Shown here piece after piece: positions 44,056 to 55,046 of a DNA stretch of 64,000 nt. The stretch covers positions 310,001-374,000 of the forward strand of contig CAWUHX010000273.1 in assembly GCA_963922205.1 (NCBI GenBank), given 5' to 3'. Both the position numbers and the translations under genes were made by a program. Each line of letters starts with the position of its first letter. Within the stretch, counting starts at the first letter, position 1. Under the pieces are notes generated by a model. That model saw only the letters and a list, made by a program, of their open reading frames with translations, had not been told where the DNA came from and made no database searches. The stretch comes from Romanomermis culicivorax (Eukaryota; Nematoda; Enoplea; Mermithida; Mermithidae).

Positions 44056-45768
44056 GGCCATGACATAAATGAATAGCTGTAGGAATTTCAGCTAGAGATG
44101 TTCATATGTTTTGCACAGGCACTAGGTCGGCCTCAGTGCTGAGCATATTCAAAGTGAGCAAGTGCCTATGTGCACACAGGCACTGTCCTGCAAAGATAAC
44201 CTTGCAAGCATTGACCTGGGCGTCGTCCATGTCTTACTGTAGGCGCAAGTGCTTATAATTGTGTGTCACTATGTGTTATCATCGATTTTTGACCTTCACA
44301 TACTTCTCTCAATTTGGACTTTTGCAATCATGTTGTATTCTTGTTCAGATTAATTCGTTCTCTTATTAGCATCTGTCTGTGTCTACATTATTGTCCTTCA
44401 TGTGATGCAACTCATTTACATATTAGTACTGTTATCCCTGTGCTGGTCTGTATTACTGTCACTTAATCTCCCCTTGGCTATTTTGTTGAATAACTGGTAC
44501 CCTGATTGTTGGTTTAGTAGCCCACCTAGCTGATTCCCCATCCTAGCTGAGCTGCGCGCTGTGACCATCTCTTATCGGACCCTACCATAGCTGCCCTCCC
44601 CTGCTGGACTAGGTAAGTGCCAGGGTACTTTAGCATTTAGGGCAGTTAAGGGTATTCCCTCTTGAGTGGGCTCTATTCCCTCACTCTCACTCATTTATCA
44701 ACAACATCCCCTCCCTGAGGTTGAGACAAAAAGGGATCTTTTGGTTCACAATCAGGGTCCAAATGCCCAAGTCATCTCATGGGTGGCCTCATCCATTGCC
44801 AACTCTGACTGGACTAATGTTCAGCCCTAACCTGGTGGCAGTGTCCTTACCTTACAGTAGTAACCCCTAGAGCAACACCACAGTACCTATAGTCCCTTCT
44901 ATAGCCAGTACTCACCAGGTTAGGTTTACAATGGAAGCCGTCACCTCAGTGCCAGGCCCCATGGCCCCAGTTAGGATGTCATCACATGGCAATCCTATTC
45001 AAGGTGACAAGGCCTGTCCCACCTTCATGTGACATGGCAAGTTGCATTTTGGGGACATGACAATGGGTTTTTCATTTTTGGTGACATGGCGAGGCTAGTA
45101 AATTTTTCTGATTTCCATCTTTTCTGTCTTTGTGACAAACCAGACTCATTAGATCACTTAAATTTGGGTTTCTATCAACCACATTAATTTCTCATGTGCT
45201 TTTTATGTGTTTTCCTTTCTTTTTTCATTTTCTGAGTAGTATACTGTCCACCTCAACACCGATTTAGTTACAGTACACCTGTTCACAACACACACTCCAG
45301 CTACAGTATGTGTACCTGAATATCCCAGTTTTGGAAGGTTTACAACCCCCTAAACATTGGATGGTTCACAATCCCTAGGTACAGCATACCCTGCATGTTT
45401 GATCCTGGACGCCATGCTCAGCTGTGATTGTGTTATATGTGTACAGTACTCTCTTTTTCATTTTCAAATTGTGCATTGTCGGAGCTCCTCTCTTTGCCGA
45501 ATCAAGATAAGCCGAAATCTACTGTTGACACATATAACACATCTATGCATCCAACTTTCATTTTCTTATCCTTATGTATTCAACTTTTCGTTATCTTTAC
45601 TCTTCTATCGTCTTATGTACTTTTTTGTGTGACCCAAAAACTTTCTTATCAATCAAATTTTCTTTTCCAGACAAACACTTCCACTTTCCAAAGCCAATTT
45701 GTCCTATCTTTCAAAGAAAAAACAAAATCCAAATTCCTTCATTTTTATTATCAATAAATCTTTTCAAA
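44056..45768. other. Unassigned sequence, no gene seen
   Basis: Less AT-rich, with repeated TGACATGGC motifs near 45000-45100. The longest ORFs (45357-45828) overlap in three frames and look like chance. Confidence 0.5.
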
Positions 45769-45772
45769 CACA

Positions 45773-46384
45773 TGTTGTGCAGGTCTTTTCTTAAGAGGCG
45801 TAAGAAAAGATGGAGACTTCTGGTCTGAACTGACATGTTAGAACTAATCCCTTGGCTAAGCCTCGGTGATAGTGCAACAGTCCGGTTCCCCAGACCTACA
45901 ACAACAAAGATACTTTAACTTAGAAGCGGGGCCTCACCAGAGAGTCTCCTAGCTGAGACAAGGAATCCCCTCAGGGATAAACTCACTTGGATAGAACCCT
46001 TAGTGGGTTTCCCAAGGCTTGCTGACTGCAAGCTGGCACCTGGGCCTGTGGCCCTCCGCCTTCATCGATCGGCGATGTCTAAATAATAATCAAATATATA
46101 AAACAATAATTCCGATGAAATATCAAAAAGAATGTGGACTGACCACAGTCGAAAATATGCAAATAAAGACGTAGATGCTGGGAAATATTTTATGGACGCC
46201 AGCAAAATATAGCAAGAATATTATAAAAATACGATTATAGTGAATGAATGATTTTCACTATCTTTTTTGGTCTTTCTGTGGTGCTTCACTTCTATGCAAA
46301 AATGTCTGCGCCGCTGGTCGTCCATATGTTCCATTTGCATGGCGATTTCCCCATGCAACTTTGCCATCAACAGGGTGCCCAACA
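45773..46384 (-). repeat. 3' LTR of retroelement 3
   Basis: 612 bp, paired with 59678-60288. An 8-base indel near 45940 and several substitutions separate the two. The minus strand GTGAGGGG at 46385-46392 is the adjoining polypurine tract. Confidence 0.9.
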
Positions 46385-46392
46385 CCCCTCAC

Positions 46393-47132
46393 GCGTCAAA
46401 ACCGACCTACGGGAGGTAGATAAAAAACTTTTGGCCGGGTTACCCGGCATTAAAAGAATTAATCAAAAACAAAAAAAATCTAATAATCCGGCTGACTCCC
46501 GTTTTCACAGTTTGTCTCACTCGGACTCTCTTTTCACAGTCTGTCCTGATCAGACTCACATGTTGGTCATTGGACACATCAAATACCAAGGACTTCGCCG
46601 CAATGGCTGGCAAGTGATGCCCATTTTGACCTCCACTTTGATGGATACCCTCCTGTCCTAAGGAGTACGACGATGATGTCGGCGCCGAATTGGGTCGATT
46701 TCGGGTTCGGCTGCTCAGTCTGCATGCTGTGGCAAGTCATTGGTCATGGGTCTAACCGCATGCAAATTGTGTCCTGCGTCTCTATTTTTCTAAATTAAAT
46801 CAAAATACGAGATTACATTTTACAATACAACAAAGACGATGCGGAATGTACGAGTATCACAAAAATTTAAAAATGCGCTAAAATTGAGCATAAAATTGTG
46901 GCCAAAAATTTGAAAAATTTTTTTGCGGTTGCGTTTTGCACTGGTTTGTCAAAAAGAAAATTTTTGTTGGCCAGCAGCACTGAAATTTAAATAATATTTT
47001 TGAATTTTGTAATTTTTGGATTTTTTTTGGATTTTGTGATTTTATTAGTATTTTTGGATTTTGTATTTTATGAAATTAGTAATGAATATAAATGGGAAAA
47101 GATAAATTTTGGGCCAAAACATGTGCGGCTAA
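46393..47132. other. Untranslated 3' region of retroelement 3
   Basis: Between the end of the accessory region and the 3' LTR. No gene; it becomes very AT-rich at 46780-47090. Confidence 0.5.
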
Positions 47133-47462
47133 TTACTGCTGCTGCCCGCCACCTCCATAGCCTCCTCGAGGCCTTCCTCAATAGTATCTCCTCTGGCCTG
47201 GTTGGCCTCGGGTCTGACCTCCATGCTGGCCCTGATTTTGGCCTTCCTAGCTTCCACCGCGTCTACCAAGCGGTTGAAAGTTCAGATTGTAGAATTGCAC
47301 ATCCGGGTCTTGGCCTTGGTATTGCCAGTTTCCTCGGCCTCTGAAGGGTCGCTGGGGGCGCCCTCTGAAGCCTCCTCTGACTTGACCTCGCTCATACCCT
47401 GGTCTAGCCCTATATGGAGCCGGGTTTGAGAACATATTGTCTCTCCCCTGCTGCCTTTGCAT
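47133..47462 (-). pseudogene. RGG/GQ-rich C-terminal tail of the accessory protein
   Basis: In a frame shifted from the preceding segment: YERGQVRGGFRGRPQRPFRG, then after in-frame TAG (47247) and TGA, GRPRGGYGGGGQQQ and a TAA at 47133. RGG boxes bind RNA. It fits as the tail of the long accessory protein. Confidence 0.5.
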
Positions 47463-47472
47463 TGGACCACTG

Positions 47473-49300
47473 CTAGTAGAGCTGGGGTTTTTGAGTCGGC
47501 AAAGTTGAATTTAGAGATTTTGATGATGCTGATTTTGATCTAGAAAGAGGACTTTTATATGAAGTGCTTGCAGCTTCACTATACGACCTCTGGCTGGTCG
47601 CAGTAGACGATTGTTGTGTCGTTGGCGGCTGGTTCCTAGCTGGAGGAAGTCTAGGCACTTTAAACTTACTTGGGCTCTTGGCAGCCATCCACTGATATTT
47701 TTCAGCTTGCAGTCTGTCATCGCCTGGTGCTTTCCTTTTAAGACCCATTTGGTTCAACCTCTGCGAGCCCATAAAGATGTACTGATTAAAGGCTGCAATG
47801 TAGACATCATCTACTCTGTCTCCCTGGGCCTCGACGACCAGTTGTCTATTCGCAAATGAACACGCCTGGACATACCACCTACCAATTGCTGTCGGGGTGA
47901 TCGGCGCGAAATCCAACTGTAAAAATATCATTAAGGTCATATACCTAATGGCCCTAAAGATGTCTGAAGCATCATAGTCCTGAAGCCATCTGGGAATAAG
48001 AACTAAAATAATCCACTCCCAAATTTCCTCAGGGACGCATTCTCCATCAAACATGAATCCACCCTGCATTTTGAATTGTTGGCGATAATTGTCATGAATC
48101 TTGGCCATGGCATCGTTGACCATTCTATAAATAATAGGCCCTTCTTGGTGGTCAAAGGCGAAACAATTGGTGACCTCTGGATTTTCGAATGAGATTGGTC
48201 CAATTAAGTGCCTTTGTTCTCATTGCCACTCCCAATAATCAATCAGAGTTTCTGCCAATTGACCAGGAGTGACAAACTGCTGTGGCTCCCTTGCCCGTTT
48301 TTTAACCACCACATTCAGTTTGACCTTCTTGATCAACTTTTCCTCCGATTCAAGATCAGGCTTTACCAACATGCTTCCCCCAGGTTTACTACTTTTTGCG
48401 GTATAGCTTGTGGGAATGGACTTAGATTTGTCAGATGCCATACTAACCTCTTCCCCAGTTTTTGATACCATTCGCGTCTGAGTGTAGGATGCAGTGGACG
48501 CTGTTGTCCTATCCGATTTTGTTTGGCCTTTAGAGGTCTCCGTTTGCGTTTGACTCTTGGCAGTCTCCGTCCTGGTTTGACTTTAAAAAGTCTCGGTTCT
48601 CGACTTTTGACTTGCCGAAAATTCTGGGGTCGTAGTTTCCTCGGCCGTATCGTAAGTGTCATTTCCAGAACTGGTGGCGGCTGCTCCTTGTTGCTGCTGA
48701 CCTTGAGCTGCAAGTCTGCATGCTTTGGCCTCACCTAGCCTTTTCCTACGCCTTACCTTTTCTCTGGCCAAGTGTCGGATAAATTTTTCCAACATACCTT
48801 CAGCTAACATCTGCTGAACTTTTTCCTGGGAATATACTCCAGGAATTCCTTCCTGAGTGATTTTTCCCCTTTTCATCAGCTCTGTTGCTGCAATGGCTGA
48901 ATCTGAGCTATCATCGGCTAAAGCCTGCTCCTTCAGCTTCCTTTGAAGTGCCCTCTGATGCAGGAATTCCTGCTGCGTCAGCCTTGTTTGTTCCTGTATT
49001 TTGGCCTGAAGGGCCTCATGCTTCCCTTGTTCATCATGATCCCTAGGATCCTTAGCCTTGACAGGTATCTCCTGGGATGCTTCTTGCATCTTTTCCAGTC
49101 TGACATCTATTCCCGACATTTTAGACACTGCTTCCTCTATTTGAGTCTGGATCTTTTCCTCCTCAACAGCCTGTTTCTGAATTTTGACCTCCATCGCCTC
49201 TTTGTTCTCCGATGTCTGGCCCTCAGACTCCAGAATCTCACCTTCTTCTTCTTCCTCTTCAACATCCACCTCTGAACTGGACTCAGAGTCTGAATTTCAT
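47473..49300 (-). pseudogene. Accessory protein of retroelement 3, acidic coiled-coil and helical part
   Basis: One frame runs through with two in-frame stops (TAA near 48583, TGA near 48220). First comes an acidic then Glu/Gln/Lys-rich coiled-coil region (about 49269-48750), then a Ser/Thr linker with SQTRTETAKSQTQTETSK on the far side of the first stop. Last is a helical, Trp-rich region after 48123 ([33 protein letters not shown]), followed by a Ser/Pro-rich tail. The order helical core, then basic tail (next entry), recalls a capsid plus nucleocapsid, but I recognise no family. Confidence 0.5.
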
Positions 49301-50066
49301 ATCTTGGGAGCAGTTGCTTTACTTTAGCTGGCAAAACAGCTGGTGCCCGAGGTACAGATTGCATAATGGTGACGACTTCTGGCACAGGCTCGGCCGGCTG
49401 CTGTACCTGAGTTACCTGAGTTGGCTCTGCCAGCGCTGGTTGCGTTGGCGGTGGCACCACGACTACTACTGCAGCTGCTTGCATCGCATCGGCATCCAAA
49501 GCTGGTTGTTCTGCTTTGACGACTGGTGCTGGCGCTCGTGGCTGCGTTTTAGCTTGTCCTGACCCACCAGTGTGCGCTGTTTGGGAAATTGAGGGACGGT
49601 TTAACAGTACTTTAGAAACTAACTCACCAGCTGGGGTATAAGTTAATGTATACCCAGGCATATTCGAAGCAATTTCTCTCTCCCCGAAACTTTTGCTGAC
49701 AAATTCCAGTCTGAGTTCGAGCGGGTTTCCTGGTGCGTAAGTTGTTGGATAATTGGTTGGCTGTGCGTATTCCGTCATAGGATACTGCAATCCCGGTGTC
49801 AAGGTCTCGAAGCCTACGTAGTAAAAAGTTACATAAAAGTAAGGGTTTACCTTGTAAGCTGCATCCTTTAATAATGATTTGTCGTCGCCGATTTGTAAGA
49901 TTTCTTCGGCTTCTCTAAACCATAGGGGGACGAATCCAAACCAATTTTGCCAAGCGTATACCCCTTTCTTGGTTGGAAAACGGGGTTCTGAGGGTGGCAA
50001 CGTAGCTGCTAATTCTAAATAATAAGCCAGGCGGTCGCCTGACTTCCAGGACATGCGTTTAATCAT
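49290..50066 (-). CDS. Accessory protein of retroelement 3, N-terminal part
   Basis: Not recognised. It starts [20 protein letters not shown], with a W/F/Y-rich folded-looking N-terminus (about 1-150) and a Pro/Ala/Val-rich linker (about 170-260). Near 49.3 kb the useful frame changes: this frame turns basic and unlike the rest, while the neighbouring frame starts an acidic run ([17 protein letters not shown]). An indel or a ribosomal frameshift could explain this. Confidence 0.55.
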
Positions 50067-50153
50067 TTCCTGGCCTTCTCTAGTATAACTATTTAAAAAG
50101 TTATAATTTAGAAGTGCGTTAGTTTAATAATCACACTCCGCTCTCGAATGAGG

Positions 50154-51437
50154 CTATGCCAAATGATAGGCCAATGGCATGAATTTGCATATAAGCTCTA
50201 ACTCTGGAAAGTTTCGCTCGTCTAACATGCTCGATATTTTGGCCAAATTAGGCATATAAAAGTTCGTCTTATAGGGTTGCTTATGGCCTTCTATACCCAC
50301 TGGGTAATGGTTATTAGAGGAAAACACTTCCTGTAGAATATCATCAGGCTTCCTGGCTTGTTGCCAGTATAGCTTAGTGTTTTCATAAAGTGTCAAAGAG
50401 ATCTTACTGTCTAAATCCCAATAGGATCCACCTGATTTGAGATTTTCCAAAACATCTTTGGCGATATTAACACAGTCTGGTATTTGTACATCCTGGATTT
50501 CGTCGGGATCACTATCTTCCATGTACCCATCGTCCTTCAGTGGTTTGCCAACCATATTAGGCTGTACCTGATCGGTTTCCATTACTGGGGAGCCTAGCCC
50601 CATTTCTCTATTTACGTTGCCTGGTATCATTAGGTCTTGTTGATAAAAATATAAGGCAACGGTATTGATCTGTTTGGGGTCAACCTTGTCATGATTGAAA
50701 ATCTGCATTTGCATTAGCAGTTGATCGGCCATGCCATAGTGAATCACAGCAAACATGACTAATAACGAATAATATGTGTCTAGAGCTGCGTACCTAAGCT
50801 CTTCCAGCAGTATTCCTTTCTTGGCAAACCGATCACGGTTCGCCTTTAGTGAAAAATCATATTGGTAAGGGCCCACGTCTATTAAATAAAATTCCGTGAA
50901 CAATCCCTTTAACGGAAAGGTTTTGGGACAAATACCTGTTTGAAAACACTTTTTCTCCAGGTTAACCCCTACCATGGTCAAGGCGAAATGGTCTAAATCA
51001 AAGTAACGACCTTTGGTCTTCCTAAGATGTTCCCTTAAGGGGACAGCTTTGTCCCTATCCTTATTATCTCGCCCTGAACCACATACCTTATAAATACTTA
51101 CCAAGTCCTCCAGTACTGAATATCCGGCGAACAGCATGTCGGAATTGAGGAAGTCCTGGAGGCTTGTCCATTCCTTGAGCATCAAGGTTGTCCTATCAAT
51201 AACGTACGTTTGACGGTTGGTTAGCGCGCAGCTTATGTAGCGGGCAAATTGTTTTCCCATCCGATTGTCCACCTCTCTCCTTTTGAACAAGGCGGCGACC
51301 TTATCCTGATGGACTTTTTCTACGTCGAATCCACAAACTGGTTGTCCTCTGAAAATTCTCAGATAAAGAAGAAGATTCTCAGATAAAACATCTCGGATAA
51401 AGTGGAGTACTTGGCTGACTTTCCCGATGTCTACCAT
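50154..51437 (-). CDS. DEDDy-type 3'-5' exonuclease-like protein (retroelement 3 accessory gene)
   Basis: 427 codons, and the frame is open a further 30 or so codons upstream ([20 protein letters not shown]), possibly entered by splicing. Motif ExoI is VCGFDVE (D38, E40), Exo[18 protein letters not shown] (D111), Exo[18 protein letters not shown] (Y216, D220). Order and spacing match the RNase D/WRN/EXD family, which removes 3' nucleotides using two metal ions. The C-terminal 200 residues are unassigned. Unlike gag-pol in the same element, this ORF has no stops. It lies where retroviruses carry env. I know of no LTR element family defined by this domain. Activity is inference. Confidence 0.8.
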   Translation of the reverse strand: MVDIGKVSQVLHFIRDVLSENLLLYLRIFRGQPVCGFDVEKVHQDKVAALFKRREVDNRMGKQFARYISCALTNRQTYVIDRTTLMLKEWTSLQDFLNSDMLFAGYSVLEDLVSIYKVCGSGRDNKDRDKAVPLREHLRKTKGRYFDLDHFALTMVGVNLEKKCFQTGICPKTFPLKGLFTEFYLIDVGPYQYDFSLKANRDRFAKKGILLEELRYAALDTYYSLLVMFAVIHYGMADQLLMQMQIFNHDKVDPKQINTVALYFYQQDLMIPGNVNREMGLGSPVMETDQVQPNMVGKPLKDDGYMEDSDPDEIQDVQIPDCVNIAKDVLENLKSGGSYWDLDSKISLTLYENTKLYWQQARKPDDILQEVFSSNNHYPVGIEGHKQPYKTNFYMPNLAKISSMLDERNFPELELICKFMPLAYHLA

Positions 51438-51540
51438 ACGAGGTTCCTTGGGATTAGCCAGCCAGTATCCAAAAGTGGCTTTGAACCACTGGTCCAGTTC
51501 CTGAATTCTCAGGACCCTTTTGACATTGTAATCTGAACAT

Positions 51541-52766
51541 TAAAAGATACTATTAATTTTAGTGCTTATTCCTCTTTTTTCAGCGTATTTCTCGGGTCTA
51601 TACTACACCAGCACCACAACACCAAGCGGGTTAAGTTTCGCAGAAAATAAGTTTAGTGCAGGCTTGTTAGGTGAGCCACTGATATACAAACATTGAGCTG
51701 GTAGGCAACTAACACCTAACCAAATCTTACCCTTGCTACCTCTATATGTTGGGGAGGGTAGACCTGATCCGATTGTCCACCACTTGATGGGACACCAATC
51801 TCTGACCAGCTGCTTGAGCGACCAACTATGCTATATTTATGGCGCTGTATTTACAATTTTTATAGCACTCAGAATTGATAATTTTTAATGATTTAGATAT
51901 CGAAAAATTGATATAATTTGATTTGAAAATAATTAATTTTTGATAAATTTTGATGATAAAACTTTGAACGGGCTGAACCCAAGGTTCTAGGTTTCCCTTG
52001 AATCCTCTAGCTCTCGGTGGTATCAGGTATATTTCCAAGTTTGGAAATTCCTTGATTGGCTTTGAGCTTCCGATTCTCGGTACTCCCATTTTTTGTTTCC
52101 TCTAATTTCTAACCTTGTCTGCCCTTTTGGGTGCTGAGCTGGTCTTCCAGTGACTTCTGGGCATTACCTGCGGTTTCCAAAAGTTTGATAAAAATAAGTT
52201 CGAAACTTACCGTCAATAAAGAAAAACTGGTTATCTTGCTGGTGCTGGGCTCTGCCATATTCTATGTGGCGCTCTGTGTGCGACCACTCGCGCGTCGGAG
52301 CTTGTTGGCGGTTCCGCGCGCCTTTTCCCATTTCTTTTCTTTTCGTTTCGAAATCTTTCTTTTTGGATAATAAATTTGTAAATCTTAAAAATTTTAAACG
52401 CTGAAAAAGTTTAATCTAGCAGTCCTGCTAATTTCCTTTTTACGTGCGATTCGGGGAATGTTTTACTTCTTCCTTCTGATGGAAGTTTAGAATTCAGATT
52501 TGCGGGCAGCTATGATTAGATTTTAGAAAAATGAAAAATTTGAAAATTATATTTTTTGGAAAAATGTCAAAAATATTTTGGGTTGACACTTTTGTCTAAA
52601 ATTCTGAAGAATTTTTCCCAAAGTCTGAGATAAATAGAAAAAATTTATAAAATAAATACGAATAATATTTAAACACGATAAATATTACAAAATAATACAA
52701 AATATTTATTAAAATAAGTACCTACGCATGAGATATGTACATAAATAAAAAAAAATCAGCACGAGA
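51541..52766. other. Gap between pol and exonuclease in retroelement 3
   Basis: No coding region. At the left edge, the minus strand TCTTTTAATGTTCAG before ATTACAATG resembles a splice acceptor, which would let the exonuclease ORF be read from a spliced subgenomic RNA. Confidence 0.45.
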
Positions 52767-53249
52767 TCATGCATAGATTCGCCTTGGGGAATTTCCAAAT
52801 GATTTCATTTGGTTTGGCGCTCCAGTCATAACTGTTTGTGCCATATTGGAAAGTAACGTGTTTTCGTCACATGGCGCGTCCTGGTTGGCTCGCGCTATTC
52901 GTGGCAAGACTCTAGTGGTCTTGTAACCAAAATGTTTCAACCTGCTGATTGAAACAACTTGGCGATTTAGCGGGTTGTCCCAATGTACAATGGTGACAAC
53001 ATTCTCTGCTTCTTGGGAAATGTCAGTAATTATGAACGGACCGGACCATGGTAGTCCTAATTTTTTCTGCTTATCTACTTTGAGCAGAACCCAGTTTTTT
53101 TCTTTGAACCCATTTTGTTTGGACTTTTTATCAAAGTATTTCTTCGATTTTTCGGCAGCACTCTGGATATTTTTAGCTATATCCTCGTAAAGGTTGACTA
53201 AGTGATTTGTCAACACAAATTTATATGCCTCTGCATTGCTGTCCAGCAT
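52767..53249 (-). CDS. pol: Integrase C-terminal domain of retroelement 3
   Basis: 160 codons. Basic, with KKLGLPWSGPFIITDI corresponding to the GPF/Y module of Ty3 integrases, then HWDNPLNRQVVSISRLKHFG. It is the end of pol; 1.2 kb of non-coding sequence follows. Confidence 0.82.
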   Translation of the reverse strand: MLDSNAEAYKFVLTNHLVNLYEDIAKNIQSAAEKSKKYFDKKSKQNGFKEKNWVLLKVDKQKKLGLPWSGPFIITDISQEAENVVTIVHWDNPLNRQVVSISRLKHFGYKTTRVLPRIARANQDAPCDENTLLSNMAQTVMTGAPNQMKSFGNSPRRIYA

Positions 53250-53270
53250 ACCAATATCATATGCTTTCGA

Positions 53271-54350
53271 TTAGTTTAACCCGAAGGTTGCCTCATGACC
53301 TCTAAGCAATGAAAAAGGGGATTGCCCTGTTGCTGCATGTGGCATGGGGTTATAGGCAAACACCACAGCTCTCAAATATCTTGGCCAATTATCTTTTTCC
53401 TCAATGGCCACTTTTCTGAGCTGCTTGATGAGTGTCTGATTAAACCTTTCTACTATACCATTTCCTTGTGGATGGTAGGCTGTCATATAAATTTTCTGAC
53501 ACTCTAGTAACTTGCAGATCTCTTTCATTAGATCTGAGGTAAAACAACCTCCTCTATCACTGAGTAATCTCTGTGGAGTCCCGTGTCTAAATACAATTGA
53601 TTGTAGAAAAGTATCTACAATGGTGCTAGCTGACTGATCCGGGATCAGTTCAGCTTCAACCCACTTTGTAAAATAGTCCTGGAAGACTATGACATACAGT
53701 CTCTTCTCACTTAGTGGAGAAATACTCACGATATCCACTGATACTATATCAAAGGGACCTTGTGGAATAATTGGTATCAGTGGGGGAATTTCTGTGTTTC
53801 CCTGATTAGCCATTTGACATACTGGACAAAACTTTATCCAATGCCTGACATCCTTCTCAATTCCAGGCCACCAGAACTGTTTCTTAATCATAGCAAGGGT
53901 CCTTTTGAACCCCTGATGAGTCATCATTATGGCCCCGTGGTACTGGTGCAAAGTATTGTCCCTTAGGCAGGATGGGAGGACCACCTGATCATCCGATCCC
54001 TGTCCGGCTTCGCAGCATAACACATCATTCTAGATATAAAATCCAGTATGATACTTGGTTGTCCCATTTGAACCCAATCTATCAAAGTATGGTTTTAATA
54101 CCTTTCTCTGCAAGAGGGCCATGAGATCATCTCTAATGAGCCCTTTTGGCTGCTCAGTTCCTTTGGGGTCTGCCAAAGTAAATTCTGGTTCTTTTTCTGG
54201 GTATAACCAGGTGACTCTTTTTTCCTTACCTTTTTCCTGGTTTCCCCTACTTACCGTTTCGTTGCCCTGATTGCCGTCGGGCTGGATCTGAGCCTGATTA
54301 CTCTTCTCGGCTTCCTTCGCCATGCTCCTTGTAGTTACGGCATTTACCAA
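53271..54350 (-). pseudogene. pol: Integrase of retroelement 3 with preceding linker, one internal stop
   Basis: The linker segment (54350-54030) is basic and acidic in turn and ends at a TAG; integrase continues in the same frame (54023-53271). The HHCC head is visible (HQYHG...HQG, FCPVC). The catalytic triad is D97, D156, E192 of the 250-codon segment, with 35 residues between the last two. The segment ends in TAA and the C-terminal part follows in frame. Confidence 0.87.
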
Positions 54351-54389
54351 GTCTGCATGCGAGATTGATTCTGGATCACCCTCAGAATC

Positions 54390-55046
54390 TTATGGGTAAA
54401 TTTGGGTGAATCTCGGACTTATATCAGTCCTCCGATTTTTCTTACTTTTTGGCTCCAGGTACAATGGAGTACTGTCTTCAGGATTCCGATCTGTCAGAAT
54501 TCTGAATCTCTTCACCAAATTGAGATGCTTTTTCTCAATAAGCTGTGCTTCTAGATCTTTCAGATTTCCAGACTCTCGTTTATCCCCTGAGAACATGTGT
54601 TCCCAATTAGGCGGTATCTTTTCCACTTGATCGTCTGGTTCATCCATCCTAGACAAAAAGTCTGCCATGGCATTTTGTTTTCCAGGCACATACTCTAGTT
54701 TATGGTTGAACTGAGAGATGAATGAATACCATCTCTTCAACTTACCATTGGTCATGGCATTGACCTTCATTGACAACAAGGGTTTGTGATCAGTTCTTAT
54801 GATCACTCTATGACCTACTAGGTAGTGCTTGTATAACTTTAAACCATACACTATTGCCAAGCACTCCCTTTCCGTGGCTGACCACTTCTTTTCGTCCGCC
54901 TTTAAATGTCTGCTATTATAAGCAATTACCGAGCAGTCCAACTTGGTCTCCTGGTAGAGAACTGCTCCTAGTGCCGTTCCGCTGGCATCTGTCTGAAGGA
55001 CAAAGTCCGCAGACCCATCCAAAACCAGATACCTTAGAAAAGGCAC
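54390..55046 (-). CDS. pol: RNase H of retroelement 3
   Basis: 218 codons directly after a TAA, in the same frame as RT. Catalytic-type residues sit in LQTDASGTALGAVLY (D), TERECLAIVYGLK (E) and IIRTDHKPL (D). NAMADFLSRMDEPDD closes the domain, and a charged linker follows. It ends at a TAA. Confidence 0.88.
   Translation of the reverse strand: MPFLRYLVLDGSADFVLQTDASGTALGAVLYQETKLDCSVIAYNSRHLKADEKKWSATERECLAIVYGLKLYKHYLVGHRVIIRTDHKPLLSMKVNAMTNGKLKRWYSFISQFNHKLEYVPGKQNAMADFLSRMDEPDDQVEKIPPNWEHMFSGDKRESGNLKDLEAQLIEKKHLNLVKRFRILTDRNPEDSTPLYLEPKSKKNRRTDISPRFTQIYP

Noticed and set aside
45357..45828. Three overlapping ORFs of 84-109 codons
   Set aside because: Different frames of the same AT-rich stretch with no homology signs.
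46248..46661. ORF spanning the 3' LTR edge of retroelement 3, and its twin at 60089-60316
   Set aside because: They read antisense through the LTR; the similarity is explained by the LTR pair, and no domain is visible.
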